A DNA stretch of 60,941 nucleotides from contig CANQKX010000006.1 in the NCBI GenBank assembly GCA_947624565.1, positions 1 through 60,941 of the forward strand. Direction: 5' to 3'. Shown here one piece after another: positions 29,523-40,630 of the stretch (positions are counted from its first letter, which is position 1; each line of letters opens with the position of its first letter). The translations under genes were made by a program, and so were the position numbers. The notes beneath the pieces are model-generated. The model was given only the letters and a program-made list of their open reading frames with translations. It did not search any database and had not been told where the DNA came from. The DNA comes from an uncultured Bacilli bacterium. GTDB taxonomy: Bacteria > Bacillota_I > Bacilli_A > RF39 > UBA660.

Positions 29523-30059
29523 TTATTTTAAAGCTTCTATTAACTCTGCTTTCTTCATAGTACTTGCACCAGTAATATTTTTTTCTTTTGCAAGTGCTTT
29601 AAGTTCTGCAACTGTCATTTTAGATAAATCTACATTCTCATTTTTGTTTTCTACTTTTTTTGCTTGTTTTTCTTCTTTTACTTCAGTTTTAGTATTAACT
29701 TTACCATTTAATGCATCTTTTGCTACTTTTACAAGTTCACTAAATGCTTTTTCATCATTAATAGCAACTTCTGAAAGCATTTTTCTATTTATTGTAATAC
29801 CTGCTTTATTAAGCCCATCAATAAACTTTGAATAACTTATATCATTTTGACGACATGCTGCATTAATACGAGTTATCCATAACTTTCTAAAGTTTCTTTT
29901 ATTTTGTCTTCTATCTCTATAAGCATATTTACCAGAATGCATTAATTGTTCTTTTGCAGTTTTGAATAATCTATGTTTACTTCCAAAATATCCCTTTGCT
30001 TGTTTTAATATTTTTTTATGTTTAGCTTTTGTTACTTTACCATCTTTTACTCTTGCCAT
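29523..30059 (-). CDS. rplT: 50S ribosomal protein L20 with C-terminal SAP/Rho_N-like extension
   Basis: [40 protein letters not shown]-terminal [31 protein letters not shown]. Confidence 0.95.
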   Translation of the reverse strand: MARVKDGKVTKAKHKKILKQAKGYFGSKHRLFKTAKEQLMHSGKYAYRDRRQNKRNFRKLWITRINAACRQNDISYSKFIDGLNKAGITINRKMLSEVAINDEKAFSELVKVAKDALNGKVNTKTEVKEEKQAKKVENKNENVDLSKMTVAELKALAKEKNITGASTMKKAELIEALK

Positions 30060-30075
30060 TTAAAATCACCTCTTA

Positions 30076-30282
30076 TTAGTTCATTCTATCTAAAAGCTTT
30101 TTAATTCTTTTTGTATCGGCTTTAGATAATTGTGAACCCTTTCTTAATTTTCTCATTCTAGCTGCACTATAACCTACAGTTTTATGATTAGCTCCTGGTC
30201 TTTTGAATTTAGCTGAACCACTATTTCTAAGTGATATAGATTTTTTTGTACCTTTATGTGTTTTTTGTTTTATTTTTCCCAT
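30076..30282 (-). CDS. rpmI: 50S ribosomal protein L35
   Basis: MGKIKQKTHKGTKKSISLRNSGSAKFKRPGANH. Confidence 0.96.
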   Translation of the reverse strand: MGKIKQKTHKGTKKSISLRNSGSAKFKRPGANHKTVGYSAARMRKLRKGSQLSKADTKRIKKLLDRMN

Positions 30283-30283
30283 T

Positions 30284-30799
30284 TTATTTACCTTCTTTCT
30301 TTATTGGTGCAATCATCATAAACATACTTTTCATCTCCATAGTAGGAGTTTTTTCAATTACACCATATTCTTTTACAGCATCTGCAAATCTCATTAATAC
30401 ATCTTTACCAAGTTCTGTATGAGCAAGTTCTCTACCTCTAAATCTTATTGTTACTTTTATTCTATGTCCTTTTTCTAAGTATTTAACTACTTGATTAACT
30501 CTTGTATTAAAATCATGAACATCAATATTTACTGATAATCTAAATTCTTTTAATTCAGTATTATTTTCTCTTTGTCTTTTAGATGCTTCCTTTTGTTTTT
30601 TTTGTCTTTCATATTTATATTTGTTATAATCCATAAGTTTGCATACAGGTTTTTCAGAATTAGCATTCATCAATACTAAATCAAATCCAGCAACACTAGC
30701 AAGTGTTAATGCATCTTCAATACTTTTTAAACCTAATTGTTCTCCTTTTGGACCTATTACAAGAACTTCTTTAGCTCTTATTTGCTCATTTATAAGCAT
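30284..30799 (-). CDS. infC: Translation initiation factor IF-3
   Basis: LINEQIRAKEVLVIGPKGEQLGLKSIEDALTLA...PVCKLMDYNKYKYE. Confidence 0.97.
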   Translation of the reverse strand: MLINEQIRAKEVLVIGPKGEQLGLKSIEDALTLASVAGFDLVLMNANSEKPVCKLMDYNKYKYERQKKQKEASKRQRENNTELKEFRLSVNIDVHDFNTRVNQVVKYLEKGHRIKVTIRFRGRELAHTELGKDVLMRFADAVKEYGVIEKTPTMEMKSMFMMIAPIKKEGK

Positions 30800-30825
30800 T
30801 TCCTTTTCTTTTGCTATAGCAAAAC

Positions 30826-30935
30826 ACCTCCATAAAAAAATGAATACAATGTATTCACCCTATATATCAAAGACAATAAATTATTTATTATTTAATGGCC
30901 TTTGACCTACTTGCTATATACAAGTCAGGTGAGAT
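30826..30935 (-). promoter_or_regulatory. infC-rpmI-rplT leader with attenuator hairpin (L20-leader-like)
   Basis: Minus strand: structured leader ending in TGAATACA-TTGTATTCA-TTTTTTT just upstream of infC. Confidence 0.6.
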
Positions 30936-31042
30936 ATACATCTTCTTTCCTTTTTTTCAAAACTACATTAAGATTATATATTATATTAATAATTTTGTAA
31001 AGTACTTTTTTTAATAAATGAAAAAAAGTTCATAAGAACTTT

Positions 31043-32965
31043 TTATTTTGCTAAATATAATCCATATACATTGCCAGTTTTAGAATTCTTCTTAACAATC
31101 ATAAATACATTATTATTTTTGTTATTTTGGTATATACGACTTAATTCAACTTTTTTTATTGTTTTTATATTATTTCCTTTTGAGTTAATTACTTTTACAT
31201 ACATATCAGAACTATTATTTACAAATAATGCTCCTCTATATGGAGGAATAATATCTCCTAATCCGTCATTTAGTTTTTCGTTTTCTTTCAATTTATACTT
31301 TCTAGTACTACCATTTTTTACATTATAAATTTTAACTAGTTTATCATTTAAATATACAATTGAATCATTACTATAATTCAAATATTCACTTGAATCAACT
31401 TTTAATACTTCTTTACCTTTAGTATTTAATATTACTATTTTATTTTCAGAGTCAGTATACTTATATAATTTTTCATCTGACACAGTTATTACATTTGCAG
31501 GTTTAGATTCACTATTTAAAACTTTATTTTCTTTTTCAGAGTATAAAGTTAAATAATCATCAGATATATCTCCTATTAATATTTCTTTACCAATAACTAC
31601 TATTTTATTTGATGATTTAAGTAATTCTTTATTATCTTTATCATATAATACATATTTACCTTTATATTCAGAATTTTTTGATGTTGATGAATATTTTATA
31701 ACTTTATAATCATCCTCATATTGAATATAACTTTGGGCAACTAAATCTAAATTCTCAGAACTATATAAAACTTTTTTATCATCTAAATTATATATTAACA
31801 AACTTGCTTTATCACAATTATTTGAATTACATGTAATTTGAAAATATGTTTTTTCATCATTTGATTTTAATTTTGTTACTGATGAATACAAATTAGATAC
31901 ATCAGATTTATATGAATATATTTCTTTAAACTTATTGTTTTTTAAATCTAATACACCAAATTTCTTATCTTTTTTATTATCTACTAAAACATTATTTTGA
32001 TCCTTATTAGATACGCTAATTGTATACAAATAATAATCACTTGAAGATATTTTTTCTTTTATAAAATTAACCATTTCTACTTGTGTATAATTATCTTCAA
32101 TCTTTGTTTGTTTACCCTTTTTATCTAATAAATATTTTACTTCTTTACCATTTTCTTTTTTTGTTATTATTAATTCATCATTGTTTTGAGAATTTGTATA
32201 ATTTTGGAAACTATCTCCCTTTATACTTAATTTTTTAACATCATAATATCTATAGATATCATCTTTAACATCTTTAATAATCAAATATAAAGTATTACCT
32301 TTTTCATCTGTTACTTCTTTACTTACTTTATAATTATCTAATAATTTTTCTCCATTATTATCTAATAATAAATGTTCATTTTCTATATTAAGATATACTA
32401 TATTACCATTATCATATGTATCTACATCATTAATATTTGAGTAAAGTTCTTTACCTTTTTTACTAAGTAATACTGTTTTTCTATCATCATCAGTCATTAA
32501 AACAAATTCATCATTTAATATTGTTAAATTATTTTCTGTTGAATAAAGATCTTTACCATTTTTATCGCAAATAGAATAACCTACAACTTCTTTTGTTTTA
32601 ATATTAGTTTTTTTCATAAGAAAATAATTATTACTAATTTGATAAGGTTTCTTCTCAACTTGTGCTTTACTATCATATGTGTATTTATATTGTGCAACTT
32701 TTTTACCTTCATTATTTAATAAAACTACAGTAGTATCTTTAAGTTTTTCTCCTTTTTCTGCAACTATACCATTACAATATGAATCAATGCATTCTATATT
32801 ATAATATTTAGTTTTTAATACTCTATTGACTTTTTTAATATCATCATTTTTTACATATTTAACAATTACTATTATTATACATACAATTGATACAAGTAAA
32901 ATTGCTAATCCAATCCACTTTTTATTATTTTTTAAAAAATTTTTTTTATTTACTTCTTCTCCCAC
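31043..32965 (-). CDS. Membrane-anchored beta-rich (propeller-like) protein
   Basis: N-terminal TM; repeated L.n..G+.l..n and LL.kKGKe.ysn motifs. Confidence 0.55.
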   Translation of the reverse strand: MGEEVNKKNFLKNNKKWIGLAILLVSIVCIIIVIVKYVKNDDIKKVNRVLKTKYYNIECIDSYCNGIVAEKGEKLKDTTVVLLNNEGKKVAQYKYTYDSKAQVEKKPYQISNNYFLMKKTNIKTKEVVGYSICDKNGKDLYSTENNLTILNDEFVLMTDDDRKTVLLSKKGKELYSNINDVDTYDNGNIVYLNIENEHLLLDNNGEKLLDNYKVSKEVTDEKGNTLYLIIKDVKDDIYRYYDVKKLSIKGDSFQNYTNSQNNDELIITKKENGKEVKYLLDKKGKQTKIEDNYTQVEMVNFIKEKISSSDYYLYTISVSNKDQNNVLVDNKKDKKFGVLDLKNNKFKEIYSYKSDVSNLYSSVTKLKSNDEKTYFQITCNSNNCDKASLLIYNLDDKKVLYSSENLDLVAQSYIQYEDDYKVIKYSSTSKNSEYKGKYVLYDKDNKELLKSSNKIVVIGKEILIGDISDDYLTLYSEKENKVLNSESKPANVITVSDEKLYKYTDSENKIVILNTKGKEVLKVDSSEYLNYSNDSIVYLNDKLVKIYNVKNGSTRKYKLKENEKLNDGLGDIIPPYRGALFVNNSSDMYVKVINSKGNNIKTIKKVELSRIYQNNKNNNVFMIVKKNSKTGNVYGLYLAK

Positions 32966-33110
32966 TCTTTATTCCTCCAACTTTCTAAATTTTTATTTGA
33001 AAATTTCTATCCCTAGACCATATAGAATTTTCAGCTTTCTATCTTCTATGTACTTTTATAACATAATTATATTATAAAAAGACTATTTTAGCAATAGATA
33101 TATATTAAAT

Positions 33111-33728
33111 TTATCTTAAATCATCAATAGACTTTTGATAGTTATTAGAGTTTGTAATATAACTACCTGATACTACTATATTAACGTAATTTTTTACATA
33201 ATTTATGCTTTCTTTATTTATTCCACCATCTACTTCAATTAAGCAATTATTATTTAGTTCTTTTAGTTTTTTTAATTTAGGTATAACTTCTTTTGTAAAA
33301 CTTTGTCCTCCTGCGCCTGGGTTTACGCTCATAACTAAAATTAAATCTATTTTATCAATATAATTGTAAAGTATATCAATATTAGTCTGAGGATTCAAAG
33401 CTAAACCTACTTTAATATTATTTTCTTTTATTTTTTTTATATATATTTTTTTATTTTCTATCTCACTATGTATAGTTATAAATTCTGGATTTAATTTTAT
33501 AAGATTATCTATTAATATATCCAGATTTTTACTCATCACATGAATATCTAATTTTTTATTAGATGTATTACTTATATCAATAATTTCATCCATTGTAAAT
33601 GATTTACTAGATGTAAAACTTCCATCCATAACATCTAAATGTAAATAATCAGCATTAGTTTTATTTATTTTATATAAAGCTTCTTTATAGTTATTTTTTT
33701 CACTTAATATTGAAACTGATACTTTCAT
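33111..33728 (-). CDS. rpe: Ribulose-phosphate 3-epimerase
   Basis: ADYLHLDVMDGSFTSSKSF...VMSVNPGAGGQSF...IEVDGGIN. Confidence 0.95.
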   Translation of the reverse strand: MKVSVSILSEKNNYKEALYKINKTNADYLHLDVMDGSFTSSKSFTMDEIIDISNTSNKKLDIHVMSKNLDILIDNLIKLNPEFITIHSEIENKKIYIKKIKENNIKVGLALNPQTNIDILYNYIDKIDLILVMSVNPGAGGQSFTKEVIPKLKKLKELNNNCLIEVDGGINKESINYVKNYVNIVVSGSYITNSNNYQKSIDDLR

Positions 33729-33734
33729 AACAAT

Positions 33735-34571
33735 TTACCTTCCTTTATCATTTACATATTTTACATAATTTTCATATCTACTTTTTAATATAGTATTATC
33801 TTGTACTTTTCGTTTTACTTCACATTCAATTTCATTTATATGATTACAATCTTTATATTTACATTTATCTTTATACAAATTAAATTCAATAAAATTATCT
33901 CTAATATCTTCAATTGACATATTTATAAAATTAAGTGAAGAAAATCCTGGTGTATCTGCGATTAATCCTTCACATAAATCGTATAATTCTACATGTCTTG
34001 TTGTGTGTTTACCTCTACCTAGTGCTTTTGATATTTGATTAGTTTTTAAATTCATAGAAGTCTCTAATTTATTTATAAGAGTTGATTTACCTACACCTGT
34101 TTGTCCAGTTAATATAACAATTTTATTTTTTATTACACTTTTTATATCATCTATTTGATTATTTATAAATACTTTATAACCTATTTTTATGTAATAGTTA
34201 ATAATTTTATCTATTTCTTTAGTATCATTTAATAAATCATATTTTGATATTATTATTACTGGTATTATATTGTTATATTCTATTATATTTATCATCTTAT
34301 CAAGTAAATTAGATGAAAATTCAGGCTCTTTAGCACTTACAACTATTAAGGCTATATCTATATTTGCTACAGGAGGTCTTATAAGTTCATTTAATCTTGG
34401 ATGTATTTCTTCTATTATTTTTTTATCTATATTAACTTCAACATTATCACCAACTAAAGGAATAATATTTTTATTTCTAAATACTCCCCTTGCCTTACAT
34501 ATTATTTTTTCATCATTATCTAATTTTACTGTATAATCATTACTTAAAATTTTTACTATTTTTCCTTTCAT
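33735..34571 (-). CDS. rsgA: Ribosome small-subunit GTPase RsgA
   Basis: LTGQTGVGKSTLINKL, GRGKHTTRHVELY, DTPGFSS, Zn motif CKYKDCNHINEIECEVK. Confidence 0.96.
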   Translation of the reverse strand: MKGKIVKILSNDYTVKLDNDEKIICKARGVFRNKNIIPLVGDNVEVNIDKKIIEEIHPRLNELIRPPVANIDIALIVVSAKEPEFSSNLLDKMINIIEYNNIIPVIIISKYDLLNDTKEIDKIINYYIKIGYKVFINNQIDDIKSVIKNKIVILTGQTGVGKSTLINKLETSMNLKTNQISKALGRGKHTTRHVELYDLCEGLIADTPGFSSLNFINMSIEDIRDNFIEFNLYKDKCKYKDCNHINEIECEVKRKVQDNTILKSRYENYVKYVNDKGR

Positions 34572-36346
34572 TGATTATCCTCATTTTCATAAGGAACCAT
34601 ACCATTACTATCTGGCGTTGTTGTATTTTCTTTAGATGATTTTTTTGTTACTTTTATTTTCAAAGTTACTCTTTCTGCTATTTCACTACCTGCTTGTCTA
34701 CTTTGATAAATAATAGTTCCTTCTTCTTTAGTATCATCTTCTACTTCTTCTACTTCTAAAGTAATATCATACTCATTACAAAAACTTTGAACTTCTGATA
34801 CTGAATATTCTTCTTTTACAAAATCTGGGTATTCTTTAATAACTTTAGGTAAATATAAAGTAATTGAATCTCCTTGTAATAAATTAGTTCCTTTTTCTAC
34901 AGATTGTGAAATAATTAAATTTTCTTTACCTTTATATTTTGCTTTGTCATCAACAACTTTATATTCAATTATTACAACTAATCCTTTAACCTCTAAACTT
35001 GCCTGAATTTTATTATAATCTTTACCTGTATAATCTTCTATAGTGATTTTATCACTACCAAGTGATTTATATATTGTTATAACAGCACCTTTTTTAACTA
35101 CTTGTCTTGCTTGTGGCTCTGTTTTTGAAACTTTTCCTTTTTCTATTTCATCTGTATAGTCTTCTTTTACTTTAGTTGCAACTTCTAGACCTAATTTTTC
35201 TAATTCTTTAGTAGCCTCTCTAATAGATAATCCAGAAACATCAGGTACTTTAACATCCGGTGTTTTGAAAATAGTAGGTATTACTATAAATACAAGTAGA
35301 AATCCAGCTGCTATTATGGAACATAATATTATTAATATTTTTGTTGTTTTACTTCTTTTTTTATCTTTATATTCATCATCAGAAATACTTTTAACTTCAG
35401 GTTCTTTTTCAACTATTTTATTATCTTTTATTTTTAATTCATCTTTTAAAGTATCTAATACTTTAGTCTCATCTAATTCATCTTCTGAATATTTGAATAC
35501 TATCCTTTTTTCTTTTTCTCTATCTATACTTAGAGCACTTTGTAAATCATCATGTAATTCCCTTACATTATTGTATCTGTTTTTTGGATTTTTTGCTGTA
35601 CATTTTAATATTATATTTTCAACAGATTGCGGAATTTTTGGATTTATTTTTCTTATACTAGGTATTGGATCTTTTATATGTTTTAAAGCAATTTCAACTG
35701 CAGTTTCACCTCTAAATGGCATAGTACCCACTAGCATTTCATAAAATAATATACCTAATGAGTAAATATCACTTTTTATTGTTGAACCTTTTCCTGCGGC
35801 TTGTTCTGGAGGTAAGTAATGAACAGATCCCATAACTGAATTAGTTTGAGTTAAATCTGATGCATTTATTGCCATTGCAATTCCGAAATCAGTTATTTTT
35901 ACCATTCCATCTTCTAATATCATAATATTTTGAGGTTTAATATCTCTATGAATAATATATGAATCATGAGCAGTTGCTAATCCATCAGTTAACTGAAGCA
36001 TTATATCAATTGCTTCTGTTACTGTTAAATAACCTCTTTTTTTAATTAATTGTTTCAAAGTTTTTCCATCAATATATTCCATTACAATATAAAAATTACC
36101 ATTATCTTCACCAACATCATACATTTCAACTATATTAGGATGAGATAATGAAGAAGCACTTAAAGCTTCTCTTTGAAATCTTCTTACAAATTTTTCATCA
36201 CCTGCAAGATCTCCTCTTAAAACTTTAATAGCAACATTTCTTTCTAAAATAGTGTCATAGGCTAAATAAACATTAGCCATACCACCTTCTCCTATACATT
36301 TAATTATTTCATATCTATCATTTATTTTATCACCTTTTGTAAACAC
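34568..36346 (-). CDS. prkC: PASTA-domain Ser/Thr kinase
   Basis: Kinase motifs (VAIKVL, HRDIKPQNIM, DFGIA), TM, PASTA repeats. Confidence 0.96.
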   Translation of the reverse strand: MFTKGDKINDRYEIIKCIGEGGMANVYLAYDTILERNVAIKVLRGDLAGDEKFVRRFQREALSASSLSHPNIVEMYDVGEDNGNFYIVMEYIDGKTLKQLIKKRGYLTVTEAIDIMLQLTDGLATAHDSYIIHRDIKPQNIMILEDGMVKITDFGIAMAINASDLTQTNSVMGSVHYLPPEQAAGKGSTIKSDIYSLGILFYEMLVGTMPFRGETAVEIALKHIKDPIPSIRKINPKIPQSVENIILKCTAKNPKNRYNNVRELHDDLQSALSIDREKEKRIVFKYSEDELDETKVLDTLKDELKIKDNKIVEKEPEVKSISDDEYKDKKRSKTTKILIILCSIIAAGFLLVFIVIPTIFKTPDVKVPDVSGLSIREATKELEKLGLEVATKVKEDYTDEIEKGKVSKTEPQARQVVKKGAVITIYKSLGSDKITIEDYTGKDYNKIQASLEVKGLVVIIEYKVVDDKAKYKGKENLIISQSVEKGTNLLQGDSITLYLPKVIKEYPDFVKEEYSVSEVQSFCNEYDITLEVEEVEDDTKEEGTIIYQSRQAGSEIAERVTLKIKVTKKSSKENTTTPDSNGMVPYENEDNQ

Positions 36347-37089
36347 TAGATACCACCCTCTTCATTCTTTTGTAAGCAGGCTATTGATATATTATCTGTT
36401 CCACCTCTAATATTACTTTTTCTTATTAATTTTGTAACTTTTTCTTCTAGTGTTCCAGGTCCTACTAATACTTTTTCTATTTGAGTATTATTAAGCATAG
36501 TTGTAAGCCCATCACTACATAACATAATTCCATCTATATCACAATCAACATCAAATATATCTACTTCTGCAGGATTATTCGCACCAAGTGCCCTCATTAA
36601 TATATTTTTTCTTGGATGATGTTCGGCTTCTTCTTCTGTTAATTCACCAGATTGTACAAGTAAATTAACAAGTGTATGAGGTTTTGTTACTCTATATAAT
36701 TTTTCACCTTTAATTACAAATCCTGAACTATCACCTACATTTGCAAAAAGAAGATATTCACTTGTCAATAATGCTACTACCAAAGTAGTTCCCATACCTT
36801 TACTTTCTTCATGCTCTGCAGTATATTCAAAAATAGATTTATTTATTTGGGCAACTTCGTTTCTAATCCAATTTACTGCATTTGATTTTTCTCCTAATCT
36901 TTCAAGTGAATTAAATTTATCAGTTATATGATTTATGGCCATAGCAGACGCTACCTCACCTGCTTTATGTCCACCCATTCCATCTGCTACTGCTAGTAAA
37001 TATTCATTATATGAATTTTTAATTATAATTACACTATCTTCATTATGATCCCTTACTTTTCCTGTATCAGTTAAGAAAAATGTTTTCAT
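36346..37089 (-). CDS. prpC: PP2C-family protein phosphatase
   Basis: TDTGKVRDHNEDS, VADGMGGHKAGEVAS, LCSDGLTTML, GGTDNISI. Confidence 0.96.
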   Translation of the reverse strand: MKTFFLTDTGKVRDHNEDSVIIIKNSYNEYLLAVADGMGGHKAGEVASAMAINHITDKFNSLERLGEKSNAVNWIRNEVAQINKSIFEYTAEHEESKGMGTTLVVALLTSEYLLFANVGDSSGFVIKGEKLYRVTKPHTLVNLLVQSGELTEEEAEHHPRKNILMRALGANNPAEVDIFDVDCDIDGIMLCSDGLTTMLNNTQIEKVLVGPGTLEEKVTKLIRKSNIRGGTDNISIACLQKNEEGGI

Positions 37090-37100
37090 AAATTATCCTC

Positions 37101-38114
37101 CTAATTTTCAGATCTTAATTGCCCACATGCTGCAGATACATTAGATCCAAATTCTCTTCTTATTGTTACATTTATTTTTTCTTCTTTTAGTATACCACAA
37201 AATCTACTTATTTGAGAAGTATTTGATCTTTTAAATCCTATATTATTTGTTTCATTATATGGAATAATATTTACATAACAATTAATACCTTTTAATAATT
37301 TAGCAAGCATATATGCACATTCATCTGTATCATTTATATCTTTTAACATTATATACTCAAAAGTTACTCTTCTATTTGTAATCTTGATATATTGTTTTAC
37401 AGATTCAATAAGTTCCTCAATGTTATAAACTTTGTTTATCTTCATTATTTTATTTCTTATTTCATTATTTGGTGCATGTAAACTTATTGCAAGATTAACA
37501 GCTGGACAATCTTGTGCAAATAGTTTTATTTTTGGAACTATTCCAGATGTTGATACTGTTATATGTCTTATACCAATTGCTAATGCATAAGGATCATTTA
37601 CAATATTTATAAAATCAATAATATTTTCATAGTTATCAAAAGGTTCTCCTATACCCATTATTACTATATGACTTATTCTTTGCTTTATATCTTCTTGTAT
37701 TGTTAATATTTGTAATATCATCTCATCTACGGTTAAATTTCTTACTTTTTTTAATCTACCACTTTCACAAAATGTGCATCCCATATTACAACCTATTTGT
37801 GATGATATACATACACTTATACCATAATCATGATACATTACTACTGATTCTATTTTATTTTTATCAGATAGTTCAAACAAATATTTTTTTACATCTATAT
37901 CTTCTTGTTTTTTTATTATTTTAATTTTATTAAAATAAAAATCTTCTTTTATATTAGTTATTGAATCTTTATTAATATTTGTCATATCATCAAATGAATT
38001 AATATTTTTTCTATATATCCAATCAAATATTTGAGTTGCTCTAAATTTTTTATCATTTTTATTTATAAAATAATCTTCTAACTTTTTTCTAGTTATTGAA
38101 TAAATACTCCTCAT
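37101..38114 (-). CDS. rlmN: 23S rRNA (adenine2503-C2)-methyltransferase
   Basis: CISSQIGCNMGCTFCESG, MGIGEPFDNYEN, SLHAPNNE. Confidence 0.95.
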   Translation of the reverse strand: MRSIYSITRKKLEDYFINKNDKKFRATQIFDWIYRKNINSFDDMTNINKDSITNIKEDFYFNKIKIIKKQEDIDVKKYLFELSDKNKIESVVMYHDYGISVCISSQIGCNMGCTFCESGRLKKVRNLTVDEMILQILTIQEDIKQRISHIVIMGIGEPFDNYENIIDFINIVNDPYALAIGIRHITVSTSGIVPKIKLFAQDCPAVNLAISLHAPNNEIRNKIMKINKVYNIEELIESVKQYIKITNRRVTFEYIMLKDINDTDECAYMLAKLLKGINCYVNIIPYNETNNIGFKRSNTSQISRFCGILKEEKINVTIRREFGSNVSAACGQLRSEN

Positions 38115-38218
38115 AAAACACTTCCTATCTATAAATTATAACATATTTGACATATATAAAAAGAAAAACATACATTTTTAAGTTTGTTTTTCTTTTTTAC
38201 TTTACATTATATTACAAA

Positions 38219-39284
38219 TTATAAATTTCTTCTATTTCTTAAAAATTCTGGGATATCATATATATCATCATCTGAATCATCAGAATTATCATCATCTATC
38301 ATATCAATTACTTGTGTACTCATTTTTGGTGTATCAGTAAGTGGTTCTCCTATTTTATCAAAACCTGTAGCAATTACTGTTACTACTATATTATCTTCAA
38401 ATGTCTCATTTATAACGGCTCCAAATATTGTATTAATATCTGTACCTGCAGCCTCTCTAACAACTTGAACTGCATCTTCTACTTCGAATAGACTTAAATC
38501 CTTACCACCAGTAATATTAATTATTGCATCTGTTGCACCTTTTATATCTTTCTCTAATAAAGGACTGCTTACAGATTGTTTTGCTGCTTCAATAGCTCTA
38601 TTTTGACCAGTTGCCACACCTATACCAATAAGAGCATCACCCTTATTTTCCATAACTGCTTTAACATCTGCAAAATCTAAGTTTACAAGACCTGTTACTG
38701 CGATTAAATCTGATACAGATTGAACACCTAATCTTAAAACATTATCAACTTCTCTAAATGCATCAAGCATTGGAGTAGTTTTATCTATAATATCTCTTAA
38801 TTTATCATTAGGTATTACAATTAATGTATCTACATGTTCTTTTAATTCTGCTAATCCTTTTTCTGCATGTTCGCTTCTAATTCTTCCTTCAAACGAGAAT
38901 GGTTTAGTAACAATTCCTACTGTAAGTGCACCTAAATCTTGTGCTATTTCTGCAATTACTGGTGCAGCACCTGTACCAGTACCTCCACCCATACCACAAG
39001 TTACAAATACCATATCTGCACCTTTTAGTACTTCTACAATTGCATCTTTAGATTCTAATGCAGCTTCTTTACCTACTTCTGGATCTGCTCCTGCTCCTAA
39101 ACCTGTATTACCAAGTTGTATTTTAATTTTAGCTTTAGAACTATTTAATACCTGTAAATCAGTATTTGCAACTATAAATTCTACTCCTTGTAAACCTTGC
39201 TCTATCATTCTATTAACGGCATTATTACCTCCGCCACCTACACCTACTACTTTTATTTTTGCTAATTGATCAATTTCAAACATG
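38219..39284 (-). CDS. ftsZ: Cell division protein FtsZ
   Basis: [32 protein letters not shown]-terminal [12 protein letters not shown]. Confidence 0.98.
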
Positions 39285-40544
39285 TTAATCCTCCTTATTA
39301 TCAAACAAGTAATTGAATAACTTTCCAAATACTGAATTATTATTACTGTTTATATTATTTCTTCTATTTTCTATTAATTCAAGTTGTTTATCTTCATCAA
39401 ACATTGTATAATCTTTTCCTCTTATACTAAGTTTATCAATAAAATACTTGATCATACCAAGTGATTGAGAATAACTATTATCTCTCACACCAATAGTTTT
39501 AATTGGACTCAATATAACTTTTTCTCCAAAAACTTCTTTACATAATATATCAAAGCCCGGCATATTAACTATTCCACCTGAAACTATTATATAACTTATT
39601 TCTTTTTTTGTTAAGTCATTTATGCCTTTTTTTGAAATTTCTAACATTTCTTTTATTTTTGACATAACAACTTCACTTATTTCATATTGATTTATTTTAG
39701 TCTTTATTCCAGATTTATCGGTTATTTCATAAGTATCAGATGTACTTGCAAAATCTTTATGAGCAAGTACAAACATCTCTTTTATTTTTTTTGCTTGTTT
39801 ATTAGTTAAATTATAAATGTAGGCTATATCATTATCTATAAAATTAGAACCATTTTTTATAATATTAGAATTATATATTATACCTTTCTTAAATGTAGCA
39901 AGTTCTATTTTATCAAAGCCAATATTAATCACACCACATACACTTTTTTGTATTTGTGGATTTCTAAATTCATAATAATCACCTATTATACCAAACAATA
40001 TATCAACAACTTCTATTTGAAGACTCTGAAGTATTGATATAATTGTATATATATCTTTCTTTGGTATAGTTGTACTCATTGATGTTACCGATAATTTATT
40101 TGCTCTAAGACCTCTTGGTACAATTATATCTTTATTTATGTCATCTATATTGTATTTTATAGGTTGTATTGTAACAAGTTCTCTAGATTTTGGTATTTTA
40201 TTATAAATAGAGGTTTGAAGTGCATTTACCATATCGGTTCCTGTAATTATATTATCTTGATTAGTAATAGTTATTGAAGCGTCATTTATCATAAATTCAG
40301 GATAATACATAGGAACATTTATTATTGCTTTATCAATTTTTATGCCTAGAGATTTATTAATTTCATCAACGGCATTACTTATTGATTCTTTTGCTAATTT
40401 TTCATCTATGACTATACCACCCTTTATGCCATATGAAGGTGTCTTATTAGATGCTAATACATTCAAATTGTTTGAAAATAATTCGCAAACAACTATCTTA
40501 ATATAACATGAACCAATATCTATTGATGTAAATATTTTCTTCAT
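39285..40544 (-). CDS. ftsA: Cell division protein FtsA
   Basis: [17 protein letters not shown]; shares boundary with ftsZ. Confidence 0.93.
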   Translation of the reverse strand: MKKIFTSIDIGSCYIKIVVCELFSNNLNVLASNKTPSYGIKGGIVIDEKLAKESISNAVDEINKSLGIKIDKAIINVPMYYPEFMINDASITITNQDNIITGTDMVNALQTSIYNKIPKSRELVTIQPIKYNIDDINKDIIVPRGLRANKLSVTSMSTTIPKKDIYTIISILQSLQIEVVDILFGIIGDYYEFRNPQIQKSVCGVINIGFDKIELATFKKGIIYNSNIIKNGSNFIDNDIAYIYNLTNKQAKKIKEMFVLAHKDFASTSDTYEITDKSGIKTKINQYEISEVVMSKIKEMLEISKKGINDLTKKEISYIIVSGGIVNMPGFDILCKEVFGEKVILSPIKTIGVRDNSYSQSLGMIKYFIDKLSIRGKDYTMFDEDKQLELIENRRNNINSNNNSVFGKLFNYLFDNKED

Positions 40545-40611
40545 ATAAATATCCACTTCCTGTCTACTACTCCTCTATTTTTATTAATTATACTATAAAT
40601 TTGAAAAAAAA

Positions 40612-40630
40612 AAAAGAGAAATTACTCTTT
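40612..40630 (-). terminator. Intrinsic terminator enclosing the ftsQ stop codon
   Basis: AAAGAG-TAATTT-CTCTTT then T run. Confidence 0.7.
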
